From assembly GCF_932276165.1 (NCBI RefSeq), contig NC_064002.1, positions 8,680,001 to 8,744,000 on the forward strand: 64,000 bases of DNA, read 5' to 3'. Source of the stretch: Plutella xylostella (Eukaryota > Arthropoda > Insecta > Lepidoptera > Plutellidae). Made by a program: the position numbers and the translations under genes. The notes below the pieces were generated by a model. The model did no database searches, was not told the origin of the DNA, and worked only from the letters and a program-made list of their open reading frames with translations. This document shows, piece after piece, positions 1-12,767 of this stretch. The first letter of the stretch is position 1. Each line of letters starts with the position of its first letter.

Positions 1-803
1 ATTTTTCGTGTATTCTCTGAGGTGTATGTGTAGTATGTGTACGTTACAAAGTTCAAATTGTAACATTAAGGTCGACCCACACCTTATGCGAGTCATGATC
101 TTTTAAGGCACCGTATTGCTTCATAAATCTTGATCTTGTAAGGTTATTCTTGGTAGGTTAATTCATTCTATTCAGGGCTTGTTTTGCAATATGAAATATA
201 TTAGGCACAACTTACATATCATTTAAATGTGTACGAACGCACCAAATTGCCTTTTGCTTGTAGAGTTATAGCCTAGCGCACCTACCTATAAGACCTATCG
301 AGGTATCAATACCTTTGTATTAAGTATTTTTAACGTGTAATTCCCGGTCTGCGTACTGAATAGAGCACAGTATAACGTCAATGTAGTAGAGGTAGTGTAC
401 CGACAAAGGTGCTCAATATTTGTGGGGTCAAGTGGAACCACGCACGTAGGGCTGTCAACAACAATGTCAATAATAACATTGGCGTGCCGTGGAAATGGAA
501 AATACCCACGTCAAGAGCTCGGGAAACATGTTGGGATGTCGGTAAATGTTTTCTTTTTATAATTTATCCTTTCGCTTCCATTGTGAGCCTTGGTCACTGA
601 CAAATTGGGTCGTTAACAAAAAATATACTTTGATATTGTTTGTGAACTGAACTTTTATCTAATGGGTCATATTTGTTTTGCATTTTCTGAATACTTTACA
701 TAATAATAAAACACACCCCGCAATATCTCGTCCCACCTACAATTAAAATGCACATATTCAAAGGAATTATGCTCCAGGGAATTAAGGTGGGGCTCCTACT
801 TGG
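1..803. other. Unassigned AT-rich sequence
   Basis: No gene, RNA or transposon is recognised. Open frames here are short, lack convincing composition and resemble no known protein. Confidence 0.6.
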
Positions 804-1077
804 AAATCCTTTTATACACTTTAAAGTATCTACATAATAAGTATTTGTATAGCGTCTCTTGTACTATCGGTAGCAAAATTATGTGTTTTTCAAGTAAAAG
901 TAATAGTTACGTAACTTTCCATATTCTATTTCTATAGAAGAAATCCTTTTATACACTGTAAAGTACCTACATAGTAAGTATTTGTTTAGCGTCTCTTGTA
1001 CTATCAGTAGCAAAATTATGTGTTTTTCAAGTTAAAGTAATAGTTACGTAACTTTCCATATTCCATTTCTATAGAAT
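804..1077. repeat. Tandem duplication of a 137-bp unit
   Basis: Two adjacent copies (804-940 and 941-1077) both begin AAATCCTTTTATACACT and both contain AGCGTCTCTTGTACTATC and AGTTACGTAACTTTCCATATT. They differ at a small number of positions, for example TATCGGTAGC against TATCAGTAGC. No terminal inverted repeats or coding potential are seen, so this is a local duplication and not an identified mobile element. Confidence 0.9.
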
Positions 1078-3079
1078 AAAAGATCAGAAAATATGTTACA
1101 CAGGTCGATTTTTTTGTCCATTTTATGTGTTTGTTTGGCGTTCCCGTTCCATCCGTCCGGAAGCACATTTTCAGCAACCTTTTCTGTTTCAGGTACGCAC
1201 AAACAAAACAATACAATTGTATCGGATTATCGCCCGCTGTAAATTTTGCAGTAAGTACTAAAACAATACATAACCCGTATAACGCGAGTGGCGGCGCGGT
1301 TTTTGTCGTGCAAAAATTGAGGATACCCGGCCAAAGCGGAGCGTTATCGCGGAGTCAATTGTCTGTTCAAATACCGGCGTGTACGCGGAATACCAAATGT
1401 GGACGCGGATATTCTGGAGCGTCAGGCAATGCTGATGTGCAAGTCAATGTACGCACGCACTGCTGCAAAATAAACGTAATTTGCAACATAAACACCCTGT
1501 ACTAATACCAGAATACTCCCTTGCAGGCTACATGTGCAATTGTGCAGTGCTGCAGCACAATAATAAAGCACCGCTTATGTTATTCTATATATTATTCCCT
1601 TTGTAATAGGGGCATTGCAGCCTTCTGCCGTCCTACGTCCGCGGCCGCATCCAACATTCATGTGCAAAGTTATAACTTATGCTTTCACTTTGTACAAGAC
1701 TAAGAATACCTACATAATTTTAATAATACAGTACCTAAGGTACATAATTGCTACATATACCCACAATACTTATCATAATACAAAAGCATATAAACTCTCT
1801 TTATGTAAATATAAAAACCAGGAATATTAAAATCGACATAGACAACAAATTATATCAGAATACCATATTAATAAAATACAGTGGTTGCAAATGCTCAGCA
1901 CGAGATTAGTCTCTCACTCCGTGAGTGCAATTAACTCAAATTTCGCGTAATTTACCGTCTACCTAATAAACAAACTGTGTTTACATTTGACATTACTGAC
2001 CAGACATAAGTTGTTTAAATTAATTTCCGGTAATCGAAATGTATCGCTTTCTAGGAAAATCAATATGAATGCATAGAGGTTTATTTATTTAATTTTCTTC
2101 ACGAGTACAATGTTTTTTTTAATATATAGTTTTCATTGATGTCCCTTACTTAACTGTGCTGTAGGGCTGTAGGGTAATGATAACATCAATTTCAATCAAT
2201 AACTGGAACACCTCCCTGGAATACATACGCTACATACGCCTTAACATCCAACATTTACACATGATGAAAAAGATACTAATGTACTTATTTATTGTAAGCT
2301 CATGTCGTAATTTACTGTTCTGAACCACTACCTACTTAATGCCAAACAAACTTTAAGTGAAAATTGCTGTAACACATTCGTACATATAATAATAAAAAAG
2401 GGAAAGAGGAAATTATTAATATTTTAAGGGATCCCTTTTACGGATTGAATGCGACGTGACGTGGCCTTGTTAAAATACAATTTAGCAACATGAATATAAT
2501 AAGAAGGGGGGAAAGACTTCTTCGTGTATAATGTATCTCGTACTTGACTTGAAGCATTTTCAGGAAACACGCTTTCACGGCCATTTTGTCTTTAACGTAA
2601 AGAATTTAGGTATTTTTACTTTTGTACCTGGGTGGCTCATTAAATTGCCTTGTTAACTTGTCTAAGAATGTATTACAATTTCACTGTTCTGAGTATAGTG
2701 CTGGACATAGGTCTCTCCCAAACCAATGGATGCGACCAGAATTTCTTTGCATCCAGCCTGTGTCTGCTGTTTCGCCCTATTTATCCCACATTACTTTTGC
2801 CTAACGTTTGTACCAAATATATAATTACTTATAACAAACTAATTTCCAGTCGGCTGCGTTCAAACATTGCATACAATGTAGAAGCAACAATTGTGTCGCA
2901 GATAATACACACGTAACATCCATTAGAACCGAATCCTAATAGACAAGACACTTGAGCCGGGGGGGGTCACTCTATAAATTGACGAAAGAACTAACAAGAA
3001 TTATCACGCAATAGGCACGCTTGGCACAATGAGCTATATTATTGTGCTATTAATTGATTGAAAGCGTTAATGTCCTCTT
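1078..3079. other. Unassigned intergenic sequence
   Basis: AT-rich DNA in which I see no gene. The open frames at 1125-1505 and 2650-2916 have no recognisable domain and are not supported by splice structure or a homologue I know. Confidence 0.5.
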
Positions 3080-3232
3080 CTCCCAACCTAACAAGGGTTG
3101 GCTGGAAGAAATTGCTTTTTGGCCATAAGCCCGCCTTTGTACATTGTTAGTTTTCTTTAATGTTCTTCACCTTTTATTAATTGTAACTTTATAATGTACG
3201 ATAAAGTGTTTATAAATAAATAAATAAATGAG
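3080..3232 (+). repeat. Probable non-LTR retrotransposon 3' tail
   Basis: The stretch begins with CAAGGGTTGGCTGGAAGAAA, includes a hairpin-like GCTTTTTGGCCATAAGC, and ends in AATAAAGTGTTTATAAA followed by a short (AAATA)n run. This layout is that of the 3' UTR of lepidopteran LINE elements, left behind after severe 5' truncation. No coding sequence precedes it. Family assignment is from memory of the motif, not from a search. Confidence 0.55.
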
Positions 3233-6200
3233 ATTGAGTCGTGGTTAGCGCTGCAGTTTTGTCGTTACTAAGCTTCGGAGCGCTGCGCGAACCACTGCTC
3301 TTTCTCGTTGTTTTACTTGTGCCGATTGCATGAAGTTTTTCGTTGGTTTGTTTGTCGATTTAGGGAGTGACCCCCAGGTTTGCAGACGCACCGGGTGCCG
3401 TCTTGCCCCGCTCTCTAATTAAGGAGGCACCTGCGTGAACAAGTCGCTCGGCGTAATTGAAGCTTTCAACTTGCCCCGACCTCCCCCCACTGACCCGGGG
3501 TTGCCCGCCTTGAGGTTACCTGTGTCTGCGGACGATTAGCAAGCGGTATCTGTGGTTGTTGCATTCTGTGTGTGTTGTTAACAGGTTGTAAACATTTCAG
3601 AGCTGATTCTGACTCATTGGTAGAACGTAACTAATTTTACATTATGACCAAAAAATTATGATTGTTAATATTTCATGTTTTTATTAGGTACACGTATGTG
3701 TTTATCCTTCAATTTCAGTAACCGGAAGGTACTGGTGTTAATTGAGTCGTAACTAATTGGAAATTAGGGAATCAGTGGAACTAAACAGCCCACTGTGGCA
3801 ACATTGAATGCGGTTCGTGAGTCGAAATTTAGGCAGATAATAGAAACTATGTAACGGCGCAACCTGCCACCTAAGCCACTTATAGGATTTAATTAAATCC
3901 ACAGAATAAACTAGACAAGTTTATGTTACAAAATACGGGCGGATGGGTTTTAATTTGCAGAGTAAATTAATTAACTGACTGTGGTTAACGGAATGGGAAG
4001 GTACCTACTGAGGGAAGTTGTATTGTCTGATTACATTTAGTCGTCGGGTCTCAGTCGGGTATAAGTGAACTTGTATTCTTCCGAACAATAACGGGTGGTT
4101 TTGTGCCGCAACTGCTGGGCAGTGAACCACGAAAACGACTTTCAGGCAGACTTCCCTACCTTTATATAACCTGTTATTTACCAACGCCCCAAGCAAACTT
4201 CAGGACTGCGATTGGAGCGAGTTTGTTCTATAAAGGGGGGGTATTTTCTTAGCGTTACGCAAGCTATGATAAGAATATAAAATTCGTGTACGGTCGAACA
4301 CATTATAGACGCAAATCTTGAACAGTCGCCACTTAAAATACGCTGGCACAATTTCAAGTGCCGGTGACCTGGATGCCGGTGCTCAGTTCATCAGAACCAG
4401 ATGTGCCCGTTCCTATGTAAACATGGACATTCGCGTCAATGAAGACATTCCTCTTATGTACCGCCGGCCTCAGTTCTTCTACAGCAAAACATACAAAAGA
4501 GAGTAAAAAGTGGCTGTACGTAAAAAAGTTAACTGTAAAAATTGCTAAGTAAGATGCTAATGTGAAAACACTTAAGTACTTTTTAAGTAAAAATCTCCGG
4601 AAAACATATTCCATAATGAAGCCAAATATTAAGGGTATCTTTTAATGTAAGTCGGTATGTTTTACAAATAATATAAGTACCTACTTCGAATGAGTTATGG
4701 AATATTATGTCATATCAAATATCTTTGATATGGGTATAATTATGGACATTATTACATTTCCGGTTCTCAGATATCCTTTAGACATTAATGTTACATTTTA
4801 CTCTGATAATATTTGATTGGGGATATCCTTATTCATTACGCTAATTGAAACAGATCGATTTGCTAAGAAAAATATTCCTACATTCATACAAACCTACGCC
4901 CTTAAATAAGTTAATATTTAGCGACAGAGAATCTACTCTTGCTGGACGAAATATTTGTCAAAACCTGTGTGATTCCTATAAGAAACCAACGTATAAATGA
5001 ATGAAGTACATGTGACACAGTTTCTAATGCATTTCTCTTCCTCACAAAATAAATTCGCACCTTATCAGCTCCGCGCGAGGATATACAAGCGGGCGCAAGA
5101 ATAAAAATGCAGAACATTTGAGTTAGAAAGAGGTTAGGCGACATTAAACGTTTTAATGTTATAAACAAACAGTGGAAGTTGGCTTGAAGCCAAGGGCTGG
5201 CGCCGGCGACGCTTCCACGCTCAAATGCTATAGCTGTATCAAGAGTCGCAAGCCAGATTCTTCAACACCTAACCACAACTGGCCAGTGTTGATATCTCTA
5301 TTGTTTTAATGTGTAAAAGTGGTCGGGCTTGGATGTCGAAGCGGTTGATAGTCTGGCGTTGGACGTAATTGAGATTTAATGATCTCTCTCGTATATATAT
5401 GTTTCCTTCATGGTTATATTTTTGTAGTGAAAATGCTTCCGTGAAGTGTTTCCGTTAATACGGTTCTTAGAACATATAAAATAAAGAACACTGAATACTA
5501 TAAACTGTAGCTGAGGGCCCTAACTCAATCGTCCATTCACGAAAACATGTTTACTTAAATTATTTGTGTCCCAGAAAAGTTGATGGTATACGTAGGTACC
5601 TATACTTGAGCTAAGCGTCTCGTAAGCCCAGTATAACTCGGCCAGTGATTCTGTGAGCTCCCCAGCCATCACCACAAGGTACATGTCAATAGTTGCAAAC
5701 TTGTTGAAGCTATTACAGCAGTTTCTTGGTTAGAACACTGGATTTGGGCTAAGTGTTCTTTGGACTTCAAATGGAAAGCAGTCGGGCGCTGAACCAGGAA
5801 GCTTAGACTTTAGACTTAACACAGAGTCGGGGCGAAGTTCCCCCGATAATTACATGGCTTTTAATTGATTGTTTCTATCGATCGATACTAAATTTTGACT
5901 GAAATTTAATAAGGTTTGGATACTTAGGTACATGACTTATGACAAAAAATATATCTAGGTAAATTAATTTTTATTAGTGCAAGTACAGTAATTTTATAAA
6001 TTATGTAGACAATTAATTAGTTTTAGTAAAATATTTTACGTAATTGCGACAAACACCTACTCATAAATAAACGACATACGTTTATAATACGTCGCTATAA
6101 TGTGTCTTGGTTTCACTTTTGCTCTCTACCTCACGGTCGAATGAATTCTGTGCATCGTTGGATTTAAGAGTGAAATCCAGTTCAATAGACATAACTTGCC

Positions 6201-9011
6201 GGCATTCAGCAAATGAAAGGCATTAGGCGAGATAACGCATCAACTTTTTTATATCGAATTGTTTTATACTTTTGTTTTCAGCGTGCGAATTCAGCGTTTA
6301 TAATCTCTCGACTTAAGTTAACGAAGTAGACGTTTTACAGAGTTTTTAACGTGACGTTAAAAATTCAGTTAAAACGTTCATCGTAGTTGTAGGTGAAGGT
6401 TTTTCGAGAATGTTTGAGAGTAAAGCTTGTACGATATTGTGTTTTCTTTTCTATCCACCAACGAAATAAATACGGACAAAAGCTCAGGCGCCCCATTGTG
6501 AAGCTAAAAAAATATATTCCATCATACAGCTACTTATGTACTTTAGTAATAACATATCAAATGTGTACTTGGCAGCTCCAAAACACTAATGGCTTTTTGG
6601 TAAAAAAATATGGTATTGGCGAGATGGCCTGCCAACTTCTTATTTATTAGGACTGTGTCTTGGAGTCGACTTTTTAGCATTTACACAAGTAACAATTTTA
6701 TAGCCTCTTCTACGTTGTTGTGGTTAAATAACGGAGCCAAGAACAAACTCTTTCTTTCTTTACTTATATGGAAACTCTTTTATCTTTGTGACTTAGAAAT
6801 ACGAACATATAATTTAATTTCACAAGGAATATGACCTGAAATTTCTGAAGTTATTCCCTCGTACGTATCTCACGAAACGCATCAAACTAAACTAATACAA
6901 TTTTATTCCCCAATGCACCGCTTCCTACTCCTAAGCGACGTCACAGTTGAATCAGATATGATAATACCGAAGTAGGTTATTCCGCTCCCGATGTTCCCTA
7001 TAACGACACCGCCCGGCGGCCGCGCTCTCGGCGGAAATAAACTTTGATTTAGTTCAGGCGCGACAATCCGTTTGTGGTAGGCAATAATTTATAATGAAAC
7101 CAATTATCTACCCTTTCCACCAGCGGTGGGAGACGCCTCGTGCAACTTACTGTTTGATCTGCGGGATTTGTGTACCTTGAAGTTCACGCGGGGAGGCCTG
7201 TGTGCCGGCACCCTTATGCGGTGTGCTCACCCAATCACGGGTAACCAGTGTACATTGGAATGTAATCCGCAGATTACCTGCGAGCGTGTGCAAGATTCTA
7301 GCTTCGTGAAATCGACTTTGTAATTTGCTTCACAGATGGAAGTTTTCAATTAGACACGTATTAGGCTGTGTTTGCGTTTGAACTAAAGTTGTGCGAGGAA
7401 AACACATTTCAATAGTGCTACTTTACTTCTCTATCCATGTTAAGCCGCTTAGATTTAGTGGAACCGCAGAATCGCTTTTAAAACGATCGTTTAATATTTG
7501 TGTAAAGGAAGGCATTCCGCACTCAAACAAATGAAATGAATATCTAAGGCCGGCGCAACAGTATGACAAAGCGTTTAATGTCGGACATTTCATCGCCCGC
7601 CGCGCCGTGGGCTAAGTTAGGGGATGACACAAAAGGGGTGAGATTCCCCGTTTCCCTACTTTTAACACATTTGCCGGCGGCCTTTAAGTCTGCAGCAGCT
7701 TGCCGGAGCCAGTCGTCAGCTGTTCGCCCATTCGCCTTTTGCACATTTATGAAAAAAGTTTCGCCTACATTCTTGGAATAGTCTCAACTCGGCAACCCGA
7801 TACAGTGCAAGTTGCGACAGTAGGGATGTTACTTTGCTATATCATACTACGTTACGTGTATGTTTGATTTTAAAGTTCGGAGTTCTAGTTTCATGATTGC
7901 AAACTGAAGAAAACATTCTTCTTTATTTTGCTCGAATATCGTTTTATTCGATGCCTCCTTATAGTGTTTTCACTATGTCTAGGAATACTGTATAGGGGCG
8001 CGCAGTTCCACTGTCTTTTACATTACTTTTGTGTCGTCATATTGTAATGTGATACGTTGGAAGTTGAAAGTAGCTAAGTTTAAGGCACAAAATTCGTAGT
8101 GTGTTAAATGAAATCTGATTTTTCGTAATGCTTCGGCATTTTGATGTTCTATGTATTATGTATTTACGAGCACGCCTGAATTCTATGTAAGTACTTCATA
8201 ATTTAACTATAATTTATGAATACTACTATACCTATGTAGCTTCATAATATTTCATAATAAAAAATAGAAAAACCCGTTTTTATACAGTTTGTAATTTATA
8301 TTTTACTCTTTAATGAATTTTATAACACAAATTATGTTTTCGAGAATAGTTTTCGCATGATCAGAAAGTTTCAGTCCGAATAGCCTGAAACGTTCCGTAG
8401 CCGGGTGTTTTCTTCAGGCCGGGAGTGCTTGGGAAACTTGTCGACTCGTGTTCCTGTGCAATCCGGTACCCGTGTTGAGAAGCCGTTTTGAATAATCCGA
8501 ATTTAAATCGTAGCGTCGCACAGTCTGAGACACTTTCAACTTGGTAGGTTAATTTGGTTTATATGCACCTGTTCCATACGCACCCTGGCCAGTCAGCGCC
8601 TGACAGTGACTGGTTAATACTTTCTGCAGAAAAAAAACTAGATGAATTATGGTTATATAGTTACACAAAATTGCGTGTTCCATAATATAATACTTGAAAT
8701 TGTATAGACAGGAGAGTTTATTGCTTAAATATAAAAATATGCAAAAAATAATGCATAATTTCAGTACAGGAATAATGACGGTACCACCTTGTTATTCCTG
8801 TACTTATACTTATGATTTTCTACGTATGACAAATATCTTCGTTTTTAAATGCGCATTTTCTCAGAAATATTACCATAACGACATCATTATGCCTGGATGC
8901 TTTTATTCTAACTGATCCCTTTTTTGCAGAATCCCTTAGCTATGGGGGAATAAAAGAATCGTTATTTTCTACTTATCGTTTATCTACCTAAGCAGATATA
9001 TTTATTTTTTA
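3233..9011. other. Unassigned intergenic sequence
   Basis: Nearly 5.8 kb with no recognisable gene. There is a short poly-G/C patch near 2960-2970 just before it, scattered GC-richer patches (3240-3560, 7000-7050, 7540-7750), and a short stem at 8763-8775/8792-8804 (AGTACAGGAATAA and its complement). None of the open frames resembles a protein family. Confidence 0.5.
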
Positions 9012-9500
9012 ACCGACTTCAAAAAAAGGAGGAGGTTCTCAATTCGTCGGGATATTTTTTTTTTTTTTATATTTTTTTTTATGTATGTTCACCGATAACT
9101 CCGCCGTTTATGAACCGATTTTGAAAATTCTTTTTTTGTTGTATTGGGTTGAGCTTCCAGGTGGTCCCATTTTTTTTTCAGAATTTTATCTCACCCCTAA
9201 GGGTGGGTAAAGGGGTAAAAACAGGGTATGAATTTCCATTTTGGACACATATTAACCGATTCTAATGAAATTAAGAACGTAAATATAGTTCTTATAACAA
9301 TAAAATATGATGGTGACCTTGAGCTGATCTGATGATGGAAACGGAAGGCAGTCAAGGGAACTCCTCAACGGTATATAGCAACTACCTCGTGTTTAGGCTT
9401 GAATGATTCGTATTGATTAGTAGGACTTTTTGGTATCATTTGCATCTTACTTTTGATTAAAAATTATTGCAAATAAACTAAAAACTATAAAATAAAATAA
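9012..9500 (+). repeat. Lepidopteran ACCGACTTC interspersed repeat, copy 1
   Basis: The stretch starts ACCGACTTCAAAAAAAGGAG, contains the conserved block CCGATAACTCCGCCGTTTAT and an oligo-T run. It shares an extended segment, from the AACCGATTC block to the AATGATTCGTA block, with the reverse-oriented copy at 39870-40345. This is a common dispersed repeat in lepidopteran genomes. No ORF is present. It leads straight into the 9501-9787 palindrome, which repeats the ACCGACTTC end. Confidence 0.75.
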
Positions 9501-9787
9501 TAATTTAAAAAAATAAAAAACCGACTTCAAAAAACCACTAAAATGTAAGTAATAATTTAAGGTTTACACAAATTATATGTGACAGTACAAATATACCTAA
9601 GCAGGAACTGTTCTTTTTTGAAGTTGGTGCCATATTTCTTCAGATTACTTTGTCACTGCACCAACATCAAAAAAGAACAGTTCCTGCTTAGGTATATTTG
9701 TACTGTCACATATAATTTGTGTAAACCTTAAATTATTACTTACATTTTAGTGGTTTTTTGAAGTCGGTTTTTTATTTTTTTAAATTA
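9501..9787. repeat. Near-perfect 130-bp-arm palindrome
   Basis: The left arm (9501-9630) is the reverse complement of the right arm (9658-9787) with essentially one mismatch seen near the loop (GAAGTTGG against GATGTTGG). The loop is 27 bp. Each arm carries the CCGACTTCAAAAAACCACT end of the neighbouring repeat, so the palindrome looks like two copies of one repeat end placed head to head. Transcribed, it would fold into a long double-stranded hairpin. Confidence 0.95.
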
Positions 9788-9969
9788 TATGTGTACCTAT
9801 ATACTATTTTACTACCATCTTCATTTTCTCTCTTGGTATAATCCACTAAAATATGTTTCAATAGTATTTTATGGAAAACTCAGGCTGTGATTGTATTATA
9901 AATATTATAGTCGTTATAATTATTTTATATGTTAGTTATCTATTAATAGTTTGGCATGTTATTCCTGAA

Positions 9970-10078
9970 CCTCCTACAGGTTGACTGGTAGAGAATGCTC
10001 TTAGCATTAAGTCCACCTGATTGTACATCTACTTTTTTAATATGTGCAATAAAAGTAGGTATAAATAAATACATATTT
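9970..10078 (+). repeat. Non-LTR retrotransposon 3' tail, copy A
   Basis: It contains CAGGTTGACTGGTAGAGAAT, an AGCATTAAGTCCACCT stem and GTGCAATAAAAGTAG with AAATA units at the end. The same segment occurs inverted at 16505-16625. The order (stem, AATAAA, AAATA tail) fits a truncated LINE 3' UTR. Confidence 0.65.
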
Positions 10079-10261
10079 ATGAATTCATTAAATAATTTAA
10101 AAAAATCTTTTCTAAAAAGAGAAATCTTTTGTAAAAAAGCTTATTATAAAATTGATGATTACTTAGAGGACGTTAATGCATGGCTGTGATAAATAGTTAG
10201 CTCTGCTCATAGTATTATAATAATTATTATTAAGCTTATATAAGTATTGTATACTAACTAG

Positions 10262-10436
10262 TATTAAGTCTTTTTTTGAAAAGATGGCTCAGGAGTTTCT
10301 TGCCTCCGTTCTTCTCCTTAGACAGAAAGAGCCCCCCTTATCCGAACGGAGAGTAGTTTGTAAAAATTTACGTTCATCAGAAAATTTTATATTTTTACGA
10401 TGAATAAAAAATTTTGAGTTTGAGTTTGAGTTTTCA
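10262..10436 (+). repeat. Probable LINE 3' tail ending in (GAGTTT)n
   Basis: A stretch with AGATGGCTCAGGAGTTTCTT and AAAGAGCCCCCCTTATCCG ends in ATTTTGAG followed by TTTGAG units. Short tandem hexamers at the 3' end are typical of some lepidopteran non-LTR elements. No coding part is retained. Confidence 0.45.
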
Positions 10437-10544
10437 TATTACTAATCGTTTGCGAGTTTTGCGACACTTCTAATCATAACCCTACCGTAGGCGTAGTATA
10501 AAACATACTCCTACATAGTAGTACAGGGGGCTCAGTCTAGCTTA

Positions 10545-11112
10545 CAAAAAACCGGCCAAGTGCGAGTCGGGCTCGCGCACAAAGGGTTCCGTAGCAGCAA
10601 AATTACAGTTAAATCAACCTATCTCAAAAACTATAAGAGATACTTTGATCAAACCAAAAATCGTTGAAAGAGTTAATTAGCATGCATCACCTCTATTTTT
10701 TTTAGAATTTTATACCCCGTAGTTATAAAAATAGAGGGGGGGGGACATACTTTTTACGACTTTGAGAGCTGATATCTCAAAAACCGTTCACTTTAAGAAA
10801 AATGTTTTTTAGAAAACTTTATATCATTTTAAAAGACCTTTCCATTGATACCCCACACGGGTATGTACATCGAAAAAAAAATTTCATCCCTCAGTTACAT
10901 GTATGGGGGGCCCCACCCCCAATTCTTTTTTTTACTATTTAGTGTCATATTTTTGTAGCGGTTCATACAACACATATTCCCATCAAATTTCATCACTGTA
11001 GTACTTATAGTTTCCGAGTAAATCGGCTGTGACAGACGGACAGACGGACAGACGGACATGACGAAACTATAAGGGTTCCGTTTTTGCCATTTTGGCTACG
11101 GAACCCTAAAAA
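10545..11112 (+). repeat. Lepidopteran CCGGCCAAGTGCGAGTCG repeat
   Basis: It opens AACCGGCCAAGTGCGAGTCG, passes through CGCGCACAAAGGGTTCCGTA, has a triplicated CAGACGGA block near 11034-11055, and closes TTGGCTACGGAACCCTAAAA. GGGTTCCGTA near the start and TACGGAACCC at the end are inverted copies. This is a widely dispersed noncoding repeat in moths and butterflies. No ORF is seen. Confidence 0.85.
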
Positions 11113-11196
11113 CTAAGTTTCGGAATACGTCTGCTGCGCTAACCACGACTATCTCCCTTCTCTGTGTGTTTATGTCAAGATAGAGTAGCCCTCCAG

Positions 11197-11245
11197 GTGC
11201 ATGGTATAGATGGTGCCTCGGGAGAACACCATCTATGCCATGCAC
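11197..11245. repeat. Small hairpin with 19-bp arms
   Basis: GTGCATGGTATAGATGGTG (11197-11215) pairs with CACCATCTATGCCATGCAC (11227-11245) with one G:T-type mismatch and an 11-nt loop. An ACAC run follows. It could be a MITE remnant or a short precursor-like stem; nothing in the sequence decides. Confidence 0.6.
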
Positions 11246-12573
11246 ACACACACACAGACAAGAACAGCCCCGATCCATATACCTATTTGCTATGGGCTAT
11301 GGCTGTATCTTATCTACATATATTCGCTTCTATTACTTTATTGAAAAAAATACAAATTCGAACAATGCATATGAATAAGTGCTAAAAACTTGTTTTGGTC
11401 CCGGAATCGCAAGGGACCCTTAAAAGGTGGCGTCAACCTTGCTCATAAGAAAATAGAAAAATTGCACTGTTAAAAGTAACGTGAAACTATGTAACTGCAG
11501 CGTTTTATTTCCTCGGCGAAAGTGGGCTTTTGTGTTTGACGTATCTGTGTGTTTTTGAGTCTGTCTGTGGAAATAAACCCCCAGACAGGTAAACTTCGTT
11601 TTAAATAAATAATCAATGTCATAAATTAGTTTTTAAATTCAGGATATAAATGCAACCGCAATAATATTATATTGAAACATTAATATGATTTCCCCACTGG
11701 TGTTTGTTCGCTTCTAGCTAAATGTTTAAAAGTTTAACTGGCTCAAACAAAGTTTTAACTAAATAGCTAGTACGCGGACGTTCTAAGCTTTACTTCAGTT
11801 TAATCCTTTTAAAAGTAGAAAAGGATTTAATGGGAAATTCATGAAAATGTGGTGAAATTCCCATGAAGCTTTGTGGCTTTGTTCCTTTTGACTGGCAACT
11901 CGTGTTCTTTGGCCATTATCGTTATCGTACAACGTTGGTACTATCAGAGAACTGTCCTATAGCCTACCTTAAAGCTTAGAGCCGCTTGTAGCCTTCCACC
12001 GTGTTTACTAGTAGTACACATGCTACACGAGAAGTTGCGCACAGGATTTTGTTTTGAAAACGAGCCAGCGTAGATGTCCTCGATGGTACATCCTACAACT
12101 CACTCGGCTAAGCGTGTTACACTACCCTATTCCACTGTCATAAGAGCTATGAATACCAAGCAGCCGATACGGCATGCTTTTGCAATGAATGATCATGTTT
12201 AGCCTCAGTAACAGTAGCCATTTTCGTATTACCGCCGCCCCGTACAATAGTCTAGTTTGTTTTGTATTTAATAAGTTAATAACATTACCTGTACACCGCG
12301 CATTATGTTCGTAACAATGTTAATTAATTTTTGCATGCAAATCCGATTTTTGCCTTTTTCCTGTCTTGCTAATTTGCCGATTTAAAATTCACAACCAGTA
12401 TTATACTTTTTCGTTTCTTACGAAATTAAGGGGTACGGTCACCGTGTAAGAAACCCAACCACTGCTTCAATATTAGTATTATCATCAAATTTTAGGTACA
12501 AGAAAATAATATGTATACTAACATAATAAGGTTAACTAGCATTAATAATTAGCATTACTTTAATTTACATGCA
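11246..12573. other. Unassigned intergenic sequence
   Basis: No gene or known repeat is recognised in this stretch. Confidence 0.5.
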
Positions 12574-12767
12574 ACTAGCTACTCCTGCGAGCTTAGCTTA
12601 GCCTTGAAAAGTTTTCACATGGGAATTCTACGATAAATAGTAGCCTATGTGTTAATGCAGAGTGTCAGCTAACTCTAAACCAAATTTCATTAAAGTTTTG
12701 ACGTGAAGAATTAACAAACACACACACACACACTGACAAACTTTCGCCTTTATAATATTAGTAGGAT
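12574..12767 (-). mobile_element. Non-autonomous Helitron-like element (Lep1 type), copy 1
   Basis: Read on the - strand it starts TCCTACTAATATTATAAA, carries an eroded copy of the standard middle (AATTTGGTTTAGAG, AGGCTACTAT, TCCCATGTG) and ends GTAGCTAGT. A short AC run (about 12718-12731) sits inside. These termini match the lepidopteran Helitron-like family seen again at 29883-30090 and 42258-42445. It has no coding capacity and is the most degraded of the three. Confidence 0.75.

Noticed and set aside
1125..1505. 126-residue open frame upstream
   Set aside because: No recognisable domain; begins in the duplicated AT-rich area and has no supporting structure.
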